The position numbers and the translations under genes were made by a program. Under the pieces are notes generated by a model. That model saw only the letters and a list, made by a program, of their open reading frames with translations. It did not search any database and had not been told where the DNA came from. Of a stretch of DNA of 14,997 bases, positions 1 to 6,360 are shown piece after piece. This DNA comes from JAABRT01 sp038259155. Lineage in GTDB: Bacteria; Gemmatimonadota; Gemmatimonadetes; Gemmatimonadales; Gemmatimonadaceae. The stretch's first letter is position 1, and each line of letters begins with the position of its first letter. The stretch lies in contig JBBSPE010000111.1 of the NCBI GenBank assembly GCA_038259155.1, forward strand, positions 1 through 14,997, read 5' to 3'.

Positions 1-1
1 C

Positions 2-250
2 GGACATCTGCCCGAGAGCCACAATGTCCCGTTGGGGGAGCTGGCATCACACGCGACGACGCTGCCGGCCGATCGCACCGTCGTGGTGCAGTGCCAGAGT
101 GGCGCGCGTTCGTCCATTGCCGCAAGCGTGCTGCTGCGAGCCGGCCACGAGCGGGTGGTCAACCTGCGCGGTGGCTTCGTCGCCTGGCGGGATGCGGGTC
201 ACCCTGTGGCGCATGGCGCGGCGGCGTCACCCACGGCGGTGATGTCATGA
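2..250 (+). CDS. Rhodanese-domain protein, C-terminal part (5' end outside window)
   Basis: Only the last 82 codons are present; the frame is open from base 2 and stops with TGA at 248-250. The visible part is a complete rhodanese second half: a GHLPESHNVPL strand/turn, then the active-site loop CQSGARS with the persulfide-forming Cys codon at 92-94, then the usual ending VVNLRGGFVAWRDAGHPV. Rhodanese domains carry sulfane sulfur as a cysteine persulfide. This loop and ending are typical of rhodanese domains fused behind metallo-beta-lactamase (persulfide dioxygenase-like) domains, but a stand-alone rhodanese is equally possible because the N-terminus is missing. The stop overlaps the next gene's start (ATGA), so the downstream ArsR regulator is probably translationally coupled and may control this gene. 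The rhodanese identity is secure; the full architecture is unknown. Confidence 0.85.
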   Translation, partial: GHLPESHNVPLGELASHATTLPADRTVVVQCQSGARSSIAASVLLRAGHERVVNLRGGFVAWRDAGHPVAHGAAASPTAVMS

Positions 251-603
251 ACCGGGCACCGCGACGCCGCGCGGCCAAGTCGCTGTCGCCGGCGATGCTG
301 TCGGAAGTAGCGGATCGCTTCAAGGCACTCGCCGAGCCCACCCGGTTGTCGCTGCTGCAGGCGCTGCAGGATGGCGAACAGGCGGTGGGCGACCTCACGG
401 CACGCACCGGCCTGTCGCTTGCGAATGCGTCCAAACAGCTGCAGCAACTGCACGCGGCTGGATTCATTGCGCGTCGCAAGGACGGGTTGTTCGTGTACTA
501 CCAGCTCGCCGATGACGACGTGCTGGCGCTGTGCGATCTGGTGTGCGGACGTGTGGTGCGCGAACTCAAGGCGCAGGAGCGTGCGCTGATGCAGGCCGGC
601 TGA
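247..603 (+). CDS. ArsR/SmtB-family winged-helix repressor
   Basis: A 118-aa protein with the size and layout of ArsR-family repressors. The segment ADRFKALAEPTRLSLLQAL (about residues 22-40) is the family signature helix, AVGDLTARTGLSLANASKQL (46-65) is the helix-turn-helix, and the wing is about 72-88 (RRKDGLFVYYQLAD). The ATG at 247 was chosen because it overlaps the preceding stop as ATGA; an upstream extension in this frame would run antiparallel to nothing and deep into the rhodanese gene. The classical alpha-3 metal motif (CVC before DL) is absent: the position reads QAVGDL. The only cysteines are C96 and C100 in the C-terminal helix (LCDLVCGRV). Since such repressors usually control their own operon, a thiol- or sulfur-responsive role next to a rhodanese is a reasonable inference, but the inducer cannot be read from sequence. 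Confidence 0.9.
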   Translation: MNRAPRRRAAKSLSPAMLSEVADRFKALAEPTRLSLLQALQDGEQAVGDLTARTGLSLANASKQLQQLHAAGFIARRKDGLFVYYQLADDDVLALCDLVCGRVVRELKAQERALMQAG

Positions 604-623
604 TACGGCGCGGCGCGCGATGT

Positions 624-646
624 GTCGGCACGCGCCGGTTGCCGAC
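624..646. terminator. Weak hairpin between convergent genes
   Basis: A 7-bp perfect inverted repeat (GTCGGCA / TGCCGAC) with a 9-nt loop lies in the 60-bp gap between the ArsR gene end and the converging winged-helix gene end. There is no T-run on either side, so it is at best a weak intrinsic terminator or simply a GC-rich hairpin. The call rests mostly on its location. Confidence 0.3.
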
Positions 647-663
647 GGCGCCACCGCCACGCC

Positions 664-1227
664 TCAACCCGGCGACGCGTCACCGCTCCACAGCACACGC
701 TCGGCGAGAAACTCACTCACGATCCGCCGTACGGTGGGGGAGCCGGCACGCAGCGCGTCCACGGCAGCGAGCAACTCGTACAGGGGCGCATCTCCGCGCG
801 CAACGCGCGCCGCAGCGGGAAACAACGGAACCAGCATGTCGCCGCGCACGGTGCCTGCATCGTCAGGCCACACGAGCGGGCGTTCCGGTTCCGTTGGCGA
901 CTCCTCACGCAAGAGTGCGCGCATGCCATCATGTGACCATGCCGTGGGGACCCCGAGGACCTCCGGGCCGCGCACGGTGGGAAACGCGTAGCGCACACCG
1001 TGCAGCAGGAACTCGCGCAGCGCGGGGCGTGCGACGGTCCGGGTGCCCGCGCGCAGCAGTCCGGCCCACTGCAGGCGCGCAACACCTCGATGCACGGCGC
1101 TCGTGCTGGTGGCAAGCGCTTCCGCCAAGGGCTCATATCGAGCCTCGGGCTCCAGGAGCAATCGCAGGGCGACCGCAACATCGAAGGGGCGAAGCGTTGG
1201 TTGAGACGGCACGCGGACTCGAAGCAT
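664..1227 (-). CDS. Winged helix-turn-helix protein (MarR-like), function unknown
   Basis: A 187-aa protein starting at the ATG at 1227; a TTG at 1272 is the only longer alternative and would read through a candidate operator. Residues about 12-60 form a winged-helix domain (FDVAVALRLLLEP, then LAEALATSTSAVHRGVARL as the HTH, then AGLLRAG). After it comes a conserved-looking module (ALREFLLHGVRYAFP, VWPDDAGTVRGDMLVPLFPAA, LYELLAAVDALRAG) that I associate with a widespread family of small uncharacterised HTH proteins. In some genomes I recall these next to nucleotidyltransferase-type toxin-antitoxin partners, but no such partner is visible here. It is transcribed divergently from the histidine kinase and converges on the ArsR gene. 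A perfect dyad 29 bp upstream of the start could be its operator. DNA binding is likely; the target is unknown. Confidence 0.75.
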   Translation of the reverse strand: MLRVRVPSQPTLRPFDVAVALRLLLEPEARYEPLAEALATSTSAVHRGVARLQWAGLLRAGTRTVARPALREFLLHGVRYAFPTVRGPEVLGVPTAWSHDGMRALLREESPTEPERPLVWPDDAGTVRGDMLVPLFPAAARVARGDAPLYELLAAVDALRAGSPTVRRIVSEFLAERVLWSGDASPG

Positions 1228-1255
1228 GCAAGAAACGGCGGGGAGTTGAAAGGGA

Positions 1256-1270
1256 GCCCACCACGTGGGC
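1256..1270. promoter_or_regulatory. Perfect dyad GCCCAC-CAC-GTGGGC in divergent intergenic region
   Basis: Six-base perfect inverted arms with a 3-bp spacer lie in the 168-bp region between the divergent winged-helix gene (start 1227) and kinase gene (start near 1396). The dyad overlaps a TTGCCC hexamer on the minus strand that could act as a -35 element for the winged-helix gene, although no good -10 follows. Position and symmetry suit an autoregulatory operator. The rest of this intergenic stretch shows no other convincing signal. Confidence 0.35.
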
Positions 1271-1395
1271 AACGCGTCCTGAGAAACTATCGCCGGCGCA
1301 GCACACCGCTATGGCGTGCACGCGGCACTACTGTGGTGCGCACTCGGCAGGATAGACCGGCGCGGGCAAGCGGAGTACACTGAACGACTCCCCAA

Positions 1396-3222
1396 TTGCG
1401 CAACGATTCCGCGCATTTCCCCCCCGCCCCGCTACCGTCTGTGACTCGCGTCCCGGATTCGGTCCCGACACGTGACAGCGTGCCTTCGCGCGCCGCTACA
1501 TTTGCCTCGACAGCACGCAATGTCGAGCGCAGTCCGTCGGGCCCGCTGCGTGATACACTAGCTCCAGTCGAAGGCCTTGTCGAGGCGGCACGGCTCGCCC
1601 TCGGCGTGCCCATGGTGGTTGTGGCCGCCGTGTCGGACGTGCACGGCGCGATTCGCGTGGACGCCGGGACGCGAGTGGCGGACGTCTCGTCATTCGCAGC
1701 ACCCGGGGCCGATACCGCCGCCGATGCCGCGGCCAATGCCGCCGCCGATCGCGAGATCCGCGTGTTCGGCCGCGACACGCCGCTCACGGGCGTGCTGCTC
1801 AACGCCGTGCAGATTGCCGGAACCCCCGTGCTCATCGAGGACACGCGTTCGCACGCCCTGGTGCGCGCCACGCCGATCATTCGCGGCGTTCGCGTGCTGG
1901 CGTGCGCCGCGGTGCCACTTTTCAACGCCGAGTGGAACGTCATTGGTGCACTCTGCGCGTGGGACGGCGTGCCGCGCTGGTGGAGCGACCGTGACCTGCA
2001 ACTGCTCACGCATCTTGCGGGCAGTGCGTCGGCGTTGCTCTCATTGCGCGCCGCATCGAGCGCGCCATCGAACGCGCCATCGAACGCACCATCGAGCGAG
2101 ATCAGCGCGGCGCCGATGAAGGAGCCGCCAGACGCGCTGCAGGAGCCGTACAAGGTACTCGGCGCGCTGCGGGAGGGGTTGCTTGTGCTCGGCGCGCAGG
2201 GACAGGTCGAGTGGGCCAACAGACACGCCGCGAGCGCGCTCGCCGTTCCGCTGCGGGTACTCCGCTCTCCGGACGGACGCGAGGCCCTCGAGCGCGAGGT
2301 AGACGCAGCCGTGCAGTCGGCGTGGCGACGCGCCGCCGACACGGCGACAGCCACGACGTTCGCCTGGCATGATCAGGCGACGGAGCGATGGTTTGAGGGG
2401 TATGCCGTGCCAGTGGATTCCGGGTTGACCATCGCGATGCACGACGTGTCGCTCTCTCGACAAGCCGAGCTGCTGCGGGAAGGGCGGGCGGCGCACCGTC
2501 GAGAGGCAGAAACGCTCGATGCAATCGCACTGCTCGCCGGCGGCGTTGCGCACAACTTCAACAACCTGCTCACGGTCATCGCCGCGAATGCCGAGCTGCT
2601 CGACCTGTCGGCGCTCGCCGCCGATGCGCCCACTGAACTCAGTGAGATCCGTCGCGCCACGACGCGGGCCACGAAGCTCGCGCAGTTGCTGCTGGCCTGC
2701 GGCCGCCAGCTTGCACTTGAACCTGCCATGCTGCCGCTCAACACGATGCTCGGCACGCTGGAGCCCGACATCCGCGCGATGCTCCCGACAACCGTGCGCG
2801 TGGAGACTTCGCTCACGCGGCACGACTCGCACGTGTACGCTGATCGGGTGTGGATTGAACAGGCAATCCTGCAACTGGTGAGCAATGCACGCGACGCCAT
2901 GCCAGCGGGCGGCGCGCTGCGCATCACCACCGAGCGGCGTGACCTGTCCAAGCCGCTGTCAGCGCGGCCGCGCTCCGTGCCCGCCGGACGGTGGCTCGTG
3001 CTGTCGATCGAGGACACGGGGCACGGCGTGCCACTCGCGCAGCTGGAGCGCCTGTTCGAGCCGTTCCACACCACCCGTGAGGTGGGATCGGGCATCGGCC
3101 TTGGCTTGGCTGCCACCTATGGCATTGCCGCCCAGTCCGGTGGCACCTGCACCGTGGAAAGCCGGCACGGCAGTGGCACCACCGTGTCGATCTGGCTGCC
3201 GGCCCTCAGCCCCACCGGCTGA
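1396..3222 (+). CDS. Soluble GAF-PAS sensor histidine kinase
   Basis: About 608 aa. An in-frame TGA at 1381-1383 caps the frame, leaving a TTG at 1396 or a GTG at 1441 as starts; neither has a good ribosome-binding site, so the N-terminus is uncertain. Order of parts: a disordered N-terminus (1-55); a GAF domain (about 57-218) ending PLFNAEWNVIGALCAWDG and WWSDRDLQLLTHLA; an Ala/Pro/Ser linker; a PAS-like domain (about 248-355); a HisKA helix with the phospho-acceptor His386 in AGGVAHNFNNLLTVI; and a HATPase_c domain with N497 (N box, LVSNARDAMPAGG), D540 (G1, IEDTGHGV) and GSGIGLGLA at 564-572 (G2). No transmembrane segment or receiver is seen, so it should be a cytosolic sensor that autophosphorylates and passes phosphate to a separate regulator. 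No response regulator is adjacent, making it an orphan here. An internal Ala-rich insert (about 104-118) interrupts the GAF domain. Confidence 0.9.
   Translation: MRNDSAHFPPAPLPSVTRVPDSVPTRDSVPSRAATFASTARNVERSPSGPLRDTLAPVEGLVEAARLALGVPMVVVAAVSDVHGAIRVDAGTRVADVSSFAAPGADTAADAAANAAADREIRVFGRDTPLTGVLLNAVQIAGTPVLIEDTRSHALVRATPIIRGVRVLACAAVPLFNAEWNVIGALCAWDGVPRWWSDRDLQLLTHLAGSASALLSLRAASSAPSNAPSNAPSSEISAAPMKEPPDALQEPYKVLGALREGLLVLGAQGQVEWANRHAASALAVPLRVLRSPDGREALEREVDAAVQSAWRRAADTATATTFAWHDQATERWFEGYAVPVDSGLTIAMHDVSLSRQAELLREGRAAHRREAETLDAIALLAGGVAHNFNNLLTVIAANAELLDLSALAADAPTELSEIRRATTRATKLAQLLLACGRQLALEPAMLPLNTMLGTLEPDIRAMLPTTVRVETSLTRHDSHVYADRVWIEQAILQLVSNARDAMPAGGALRITTERRDLSKPLSARPRSVPAGRWLVLSIEDTGHGVPLAQLERLFEPFHTTREVGSGIGLGLAATYGIAAQSGGTCTVESRHGSGTTVSIWLPALSPTG
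2050..2097 (+). repeat. Four 12-bp in-frame tandem units in the kinase linker
   Basis: Units GCCGCATCGAGC, GCGCCATCGAAC (twice, identical) and GCACCATCGAGC run end to end. They encode a repeating Ala-Pro-Ser-Asn-type linker between the GAF and PAS domains. The 12-bp period keeps the frame, so copy-number change by slippage would alter linker length without breaking the protein. Confidence 0.85.
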
Positions 3223-3225
3223 CTG

Positions 3226-3594
3226 TCACGGGGGCGGCGGCGCCTTGAGCCGTCGGCGCTCCGTCCCCGCCAGCTTGAGCTCGGTGAACGGTTTTTCGAG
3301 CAGCGTGTGGCCCGACTGCAGCCCGCCGGCGTCGCCGTATCCCACGGCGAGGAACTGCTCAACGCGCCAGAAGCCGGACGTCAGGTAGAATCGCTCAGCG
3401 ACAGTCACCGCGGTCACGTTGGGACGGCCGGTGGTGCTCCCAACGCCAAGGTCGCTGGAGAACGACTCCTCGCGTGGCGCGGACGCGCGACCGATGAACC
3501 GTCGAGCGCGCGACTGTGTGCATGCCGCTAAGTTGCCCGGATGCGTGAAGCCTTTTGCCTCGCGTTCTGCCGCGTGTTGGACGCGCGCCGCACC
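3226..3594 (-). pseudogene. Probable 5'-truncated GNAT acetyltransferase remnant
   Basis: A minus-strand frame with no stop from 3594 to its TGA at 3226-3228, ending only 3 bp from the kinase stop. Third codon positions are about 90% G/C from 3417 down, as in real genes here. The translated end reads NVTAVTVAERFYLTSGFW, then VEQFLAVGYGD, then HTLLEKPFTEL. The A-x-x-FY-x-x-x-GF-x-x-V pattern followed by a final strand with EKPF is the usual C-terminal half of a GNAT N-acetyltransferase. The N-terminal half with the acetyl-CoA loop (R/Q-x-x-G-x-G/A) is missing: the frame closes at 3595 and argJ begins at 3621. The only permitted start in frame is a GTG at 3417, which would give 63 aa. I read it as a relic; alternatives are a small real gene or a degenerate receiver domain. 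Confidence 0.45.
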
Positions 3595-3620
3595 TCATCA
3601 CCGCCCGGGATCTCGCCGCA

Positions 3621-4787
3621 ATGGAATTCCACAATCCGCCCGTGTTTCCACGCGGGTTCCGCTGCGCCAGCCGCAACGTGGGGCTGAAGCCCAAGGCGCG
3701 CGATCTCACGCTGTTCGTGAGCGACTCCGACGCGGTGGCTGCGGCGGTATTTACGCGCAATCACTTCCCCGGGGCGCCGGTAATTCTTGGCCGCGAGACC
3801 ATGCGCGGCGGCGTGCTGCGCGCCGTTATCGCCAACAGCAAGGTGAGCAACGTGGCCACGGGCGCACTCGGCGTGGAACACGCGCGCCGCATGGCCGCGG
3901 CGGCGGCCGCCGAAATCGGCAGCACCCCGGACAAGGTGCTCGTGAGTTCTACCGGCGTGATCGGGGTGCCACTGCCCATCAAGATGATCGAGGCCGGACT
4001 CCCCGGCATGGCGGCCGAGCTGCAGGCCGATCCCATCGTGGGCGCCGAGGGCATCATGACCACGGACTCGCACCCCAAGGCGCTCTCCGTCTCGGTGGGC
4101 GAGGCCACGATCACGATCGTGGCCAAGGGCTCCGGCATGATCGAGCCCAACATGGCCACCATGCTGGCCTACATCTTCACCGACGCCGCGTTTGACGCGC
4201 CGACGCTGCAGCGCATGCTCAACGACTGCGTCGCCGATTCGTTCAACATGCTCTCGGTGGACTCCGACACGAGCACGTCGGACACCTGTGCGATTCTCGC
4301 CAACGGGCAAGCCGGTGCCGTTGAGGAGGACGCGTTCCGCGAGGCGTTGCTGGCGTGTTGCCTGCGCATGACCGAGGTGCTGGCACGAGACGGTGAGGGC
4401 GCAGAGCACCTGCTGCGTGTGCAGGTCCGCGGTGCCGCCAGCAAGCAGGACGCACGCACGGTGGCCAAGAGCATCGTGAACTCGCCGCTGGTGAAGACCA
4501 TGGTGCACGGTGCCGACCCCAATGTCGGCCGGCTGCTCATGGCCGTGGGCAAGTGTTTTGACTGCACCGTGCGTCCCGAAAGCACCGATGCGTGGATCAA
4601 CCGTTTTCCCGTGGTGCGCGGTGGGCTCCGCTTGCCCTTTTCCGACAGTACGGTGCGCGACGCGCTGAGTGCCGAGCTGGTGGAGCTCGAAGTGGACCTC
4701 GGAGTTGGCGATGCATCTGCCACCGCGTTCGGCTGTGACCTCACGCGCGGCTACGTCGACGAAAACGCGGCCTACTATTCTACCTGA
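3621..4787 (+). CDS. argJ: ArgJ: glutamate N-acetyltransferase / ornithine acetyltransferase
   Basis: A 388-aa protein, the normal ArgJ length. ArgJ moves the acetyl group from N-acetylornithine to glutamate in arginine synthesis, in the cytoplasm. The ATG at 3621 fits the family start (FPRGFRCASRNVGLK); a TTG at 3555 would add 22 atypical residues. The oxyanion-hole strand SSTGVIG is present, and KGSGMIEPNMATML holds the self-cleavage and nucleophile Thr180 with Lys169 eleven residues before it, as in characterised enzymes. The C-terminal GYVDENAAYYST keeps the conserved Asn and Ser/Thr. Two family motifs differ: the usual NSGNAN block reads NSKVSN (72-77), and DPNWGR reads DPNVGR (299-304). 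No other arg gene is in the window. It is transcribed toward the polyamine operon and stops one base from its end with no terminator between. Identity is strong; whether it keeps both activities is open. Confidence 0.88.
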   Translation: MEFHNPPVFPRGFRCASRNVGLKPKARDLTLFVSDSDAVAAAVFTRNHFPGAPVILGRETMRGGVLRAVIANSKVSNVATGALGVEHARRMAAAAAAEIGSTPDKVLVSSTGVIGVPLPIKMIEAGLPGMAAELQADPIVGAEGIMTTDSHPKALSVSVGEATITIVAKGSGMIEPNMATMLAYIFTDAAFDAPTLQRMLNDCVADSFNMLSVDSDTSTSDTCAILANGQAGAVEEDAFREALLACCLRMTEVLARDGEGAEHLLRVQVRGAASKQDARTVAKSIVNSPLVKTMVHGADPNVGRLLMAVGKCFDCTVRPESTDAWINRFPVVRGGLRLPFSDSTVRDALSAELVELEVDLGVGDASATAFGCDLTRGYVDENAAYYST

Positions 4788-4788
4788 C

Positions 4789-6360
4789 TCAGCGCGCGAT
4801 CACGGCCGTGGCGCTCTCAGCCGCCTGCACGCCGTGCCACTGCGCCTCCTCGAACACCGAGAGCCCACTCGCATCGGCGTGCGCGAGGAATACGCGCGGC
4901 GCTGGTGACCAGGTGGACAGCGCACGATTGCGCGCAAGCAGGCCGGGATGTGGCCTCGCCATCGCGTGCCCCCAACGGCGCACATCAATGCGCGTGACGC
5001 ACTCGGCGATGTCCGGATGGGCGCGCATCAGGTCCGCCAGAACGAAATCGCGCCACACGTCCCACGACTGGCCCGCGAGCCACTGACGCGCGGCGACCGG
5101 CGGGCGATCCACCACCGCGTGGTACCACGTCCACACGCTCTCGGGGCCGGGCCGGGCCAGCGACTGGTGCATCGCGTTCACGTACCCCAGCGTCGGGCTG
5201 CCGTACACCACATTGTCCCACGCTGGTGCGGCCCCGCGCTCCGCCGGCCGCCGCGCCAGCGTCACGTTCGCCACCACCCAGGGTGCATACTCGGGCATCA
5301 CCGGCGGGCGGGCGCCGGCGAGCACACGCGGCAACACGAACAGCGGCGCCGCCCAGATCACCGCATCGCACAGCACGTCCACCGTGGGCGTCTGCACGAG
5401 CCATGTGTTGCCTTTGGGCGTGACGGACCACACCGCCGCATTCGTGAGCACGCGGTCCCCAGCGCGCGCCGCCAGATGCCGCACGAGGAACGCGTTCCCC
5501 TCCGGCCACGTGAGCGGCCCCTCCTCGTGCGCCGGTCGGCCAGCGAAGTAATGCGCGGCGGCCCACGCACTCACGTCGTTGAGCGACGTGCCGTAGTCAT
5601 CACGCGTGCCGTAGTCGAGCCACCAGCGCAGCGTGGGCGAACGGTACCGCTGCGCGGCAAACCAGTCGCTGCCCGTGATGCCGTCAAGCGTGCGCGTGGC
5701 GCGCGCCGCACTGCCGGTCACCGCATCGGGCGCGCCCGCGAGCGGCACGCGAAACGCCCCCGAGTCGCGCCACGCCGCCACCTGCTCGTCAAACCGTGCC
5801 CACTCGGCGCGCTCCCATGGCGGTGCGGCATCGAGCGGCTCCAGACCCTCGTGCCAGCGGCCGTGCTGCCACAACCGTTCCTGCGGCGAGTGACACAACG
5901 TCCGTTCATCGAAGACGCCGTCGGCCGAGAGCACACCAACCTCGCGCAGGAGTGTGCGCACATGCTCGGCATCGGGGCCGGGGACCGGCAGGTAGTGCGC
6001 CCCCCATGGGTACTGCGTGAGCCCGTTCGCGCCGCCACGCGAGTTCCCGCCTGCTTCATCACCGAGCTCGAGCAGCACCCAGTCGCGCATGCCCAACGCG
6101 TCCATGCGCCAGCCGGCAGACAGGCCACCCACTCCGCCGCCCACAATCGCCACCGACACCCGCCGCGGCTCGCGCGCGGTGCCACCGCGAGCGAGAGTGC
6201 CGTCTCGCAGTGCGTGTCCGCTGCCAGAATCATCCTCGACAAAACCACCCGCAATCGGCGGTCCACCCTTGCGCGTGAGGCCGAGCAACGCGGGCGCGCC
6301 GATCACGGACGCAAGCTGCGCGAGGAACGTGCGCCGAGACGGATCGCCGCGTTCGTCCAT
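4789..6360 (-). CDS. Tat-exported FAD-dependent amine oxidase-like oxidoreductase
   Basis: A 523-aa protein. The ATG at 6360 shares its A with the speE stop (TGATG), which fixes the start and suggests translational coupling. A twin-arginine signal is visible at residues 8-13 (SRRTFL), followed by a short hydrophobic stretch ending about residue 28, so export of the folded flavoprotein or membrane tethering is expected. The FAD-binding Rossmann motif VAIVGGGVGGLSAG lies at about 70-83, the second half of the fold reads LLELGDEAGGNSRGG, and the C-terminal flavin motif is AHADASGLSVFEEAQWHG. This is the flavin amine oxidase/phytoene-desaturase-like superfamily. It is the last gene of the polyamine operon, so a polyamine or aminopropylated product is a plausible substrate, but the substrate cannot be read from sequence. 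It converges on argJ with a single base between stops. Confidence 0.85.
   Translation of the reverse strand: MDERGDPSRRTFLAQLASVIGAPALLGLTRKGGPPIAGGFVEDDSGSGHALRDGTLARGGTAREPRRVSVAIVGGGVGGLSAGWRMDALGMRDWVLLELGDEAGGNSRGGANGLTQYPWGAHYLPVPGPDAEHVRTLLREVGVLSADGVFDERTLCHSPQERLWQHGRWHEGLEPLDAAPPWERAEWARFDEQVAAWRDSGAFRVPLAGAPDAVTGSAARATRTLDGITGSDWFAAQRYRSPTLRWWLDYGTRDDYGTSLNDVSAWAAAHYFAGRPAHEEGPLTWPEGNAFLVRHLAARAGDRVLTNAAVWSVTPKGNTWLVQTPTVDVLCDAVIWAAPLFVLPRVLAGARPPVMPEYAPWVVANVTLARRPAERGAAPAWDNVVYGSPTLGYVNAMHQSLARPGPESVWTWYHAVVDRPPVAARQWLAGQSWDVWRDFVLADLMRAHPDIAECVTRIDVRRWGHAMARPHPGLLARNRALSTWSPAPRVFLAHADASGLSVFEEAQWHGVQAAESATAVIAR

Noticed and set aside
1711..1752. GCC-rich repeats as a possible regulatory repeat or CRISPR-like array
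   Set aside because: They are in-frame Ala/Asp/Asn codons inside the kinase GAF region; no regular spacers exist here or elsewhere in the window.
1287..2354. A 355-aa minus-strand open frame opposite the kinase N-terminus
   Set aside because: Low-complexity Ser/Ala/Thr/Arg sequence; the plus strand has a continuous GAF-PAS-kinase reading.
3226..3417. Reading the minus-strand remnant as the end of a response-regulator receiver domain
   Set aside because: The TSGF and LLEKPFT pieces resemble a receiver end and a kinase is adjacent, but A-x-x-FY-x-x-x-GF-x-x-V fits GNAT better and the spacing between the two pieces is longer than usual for receivers.
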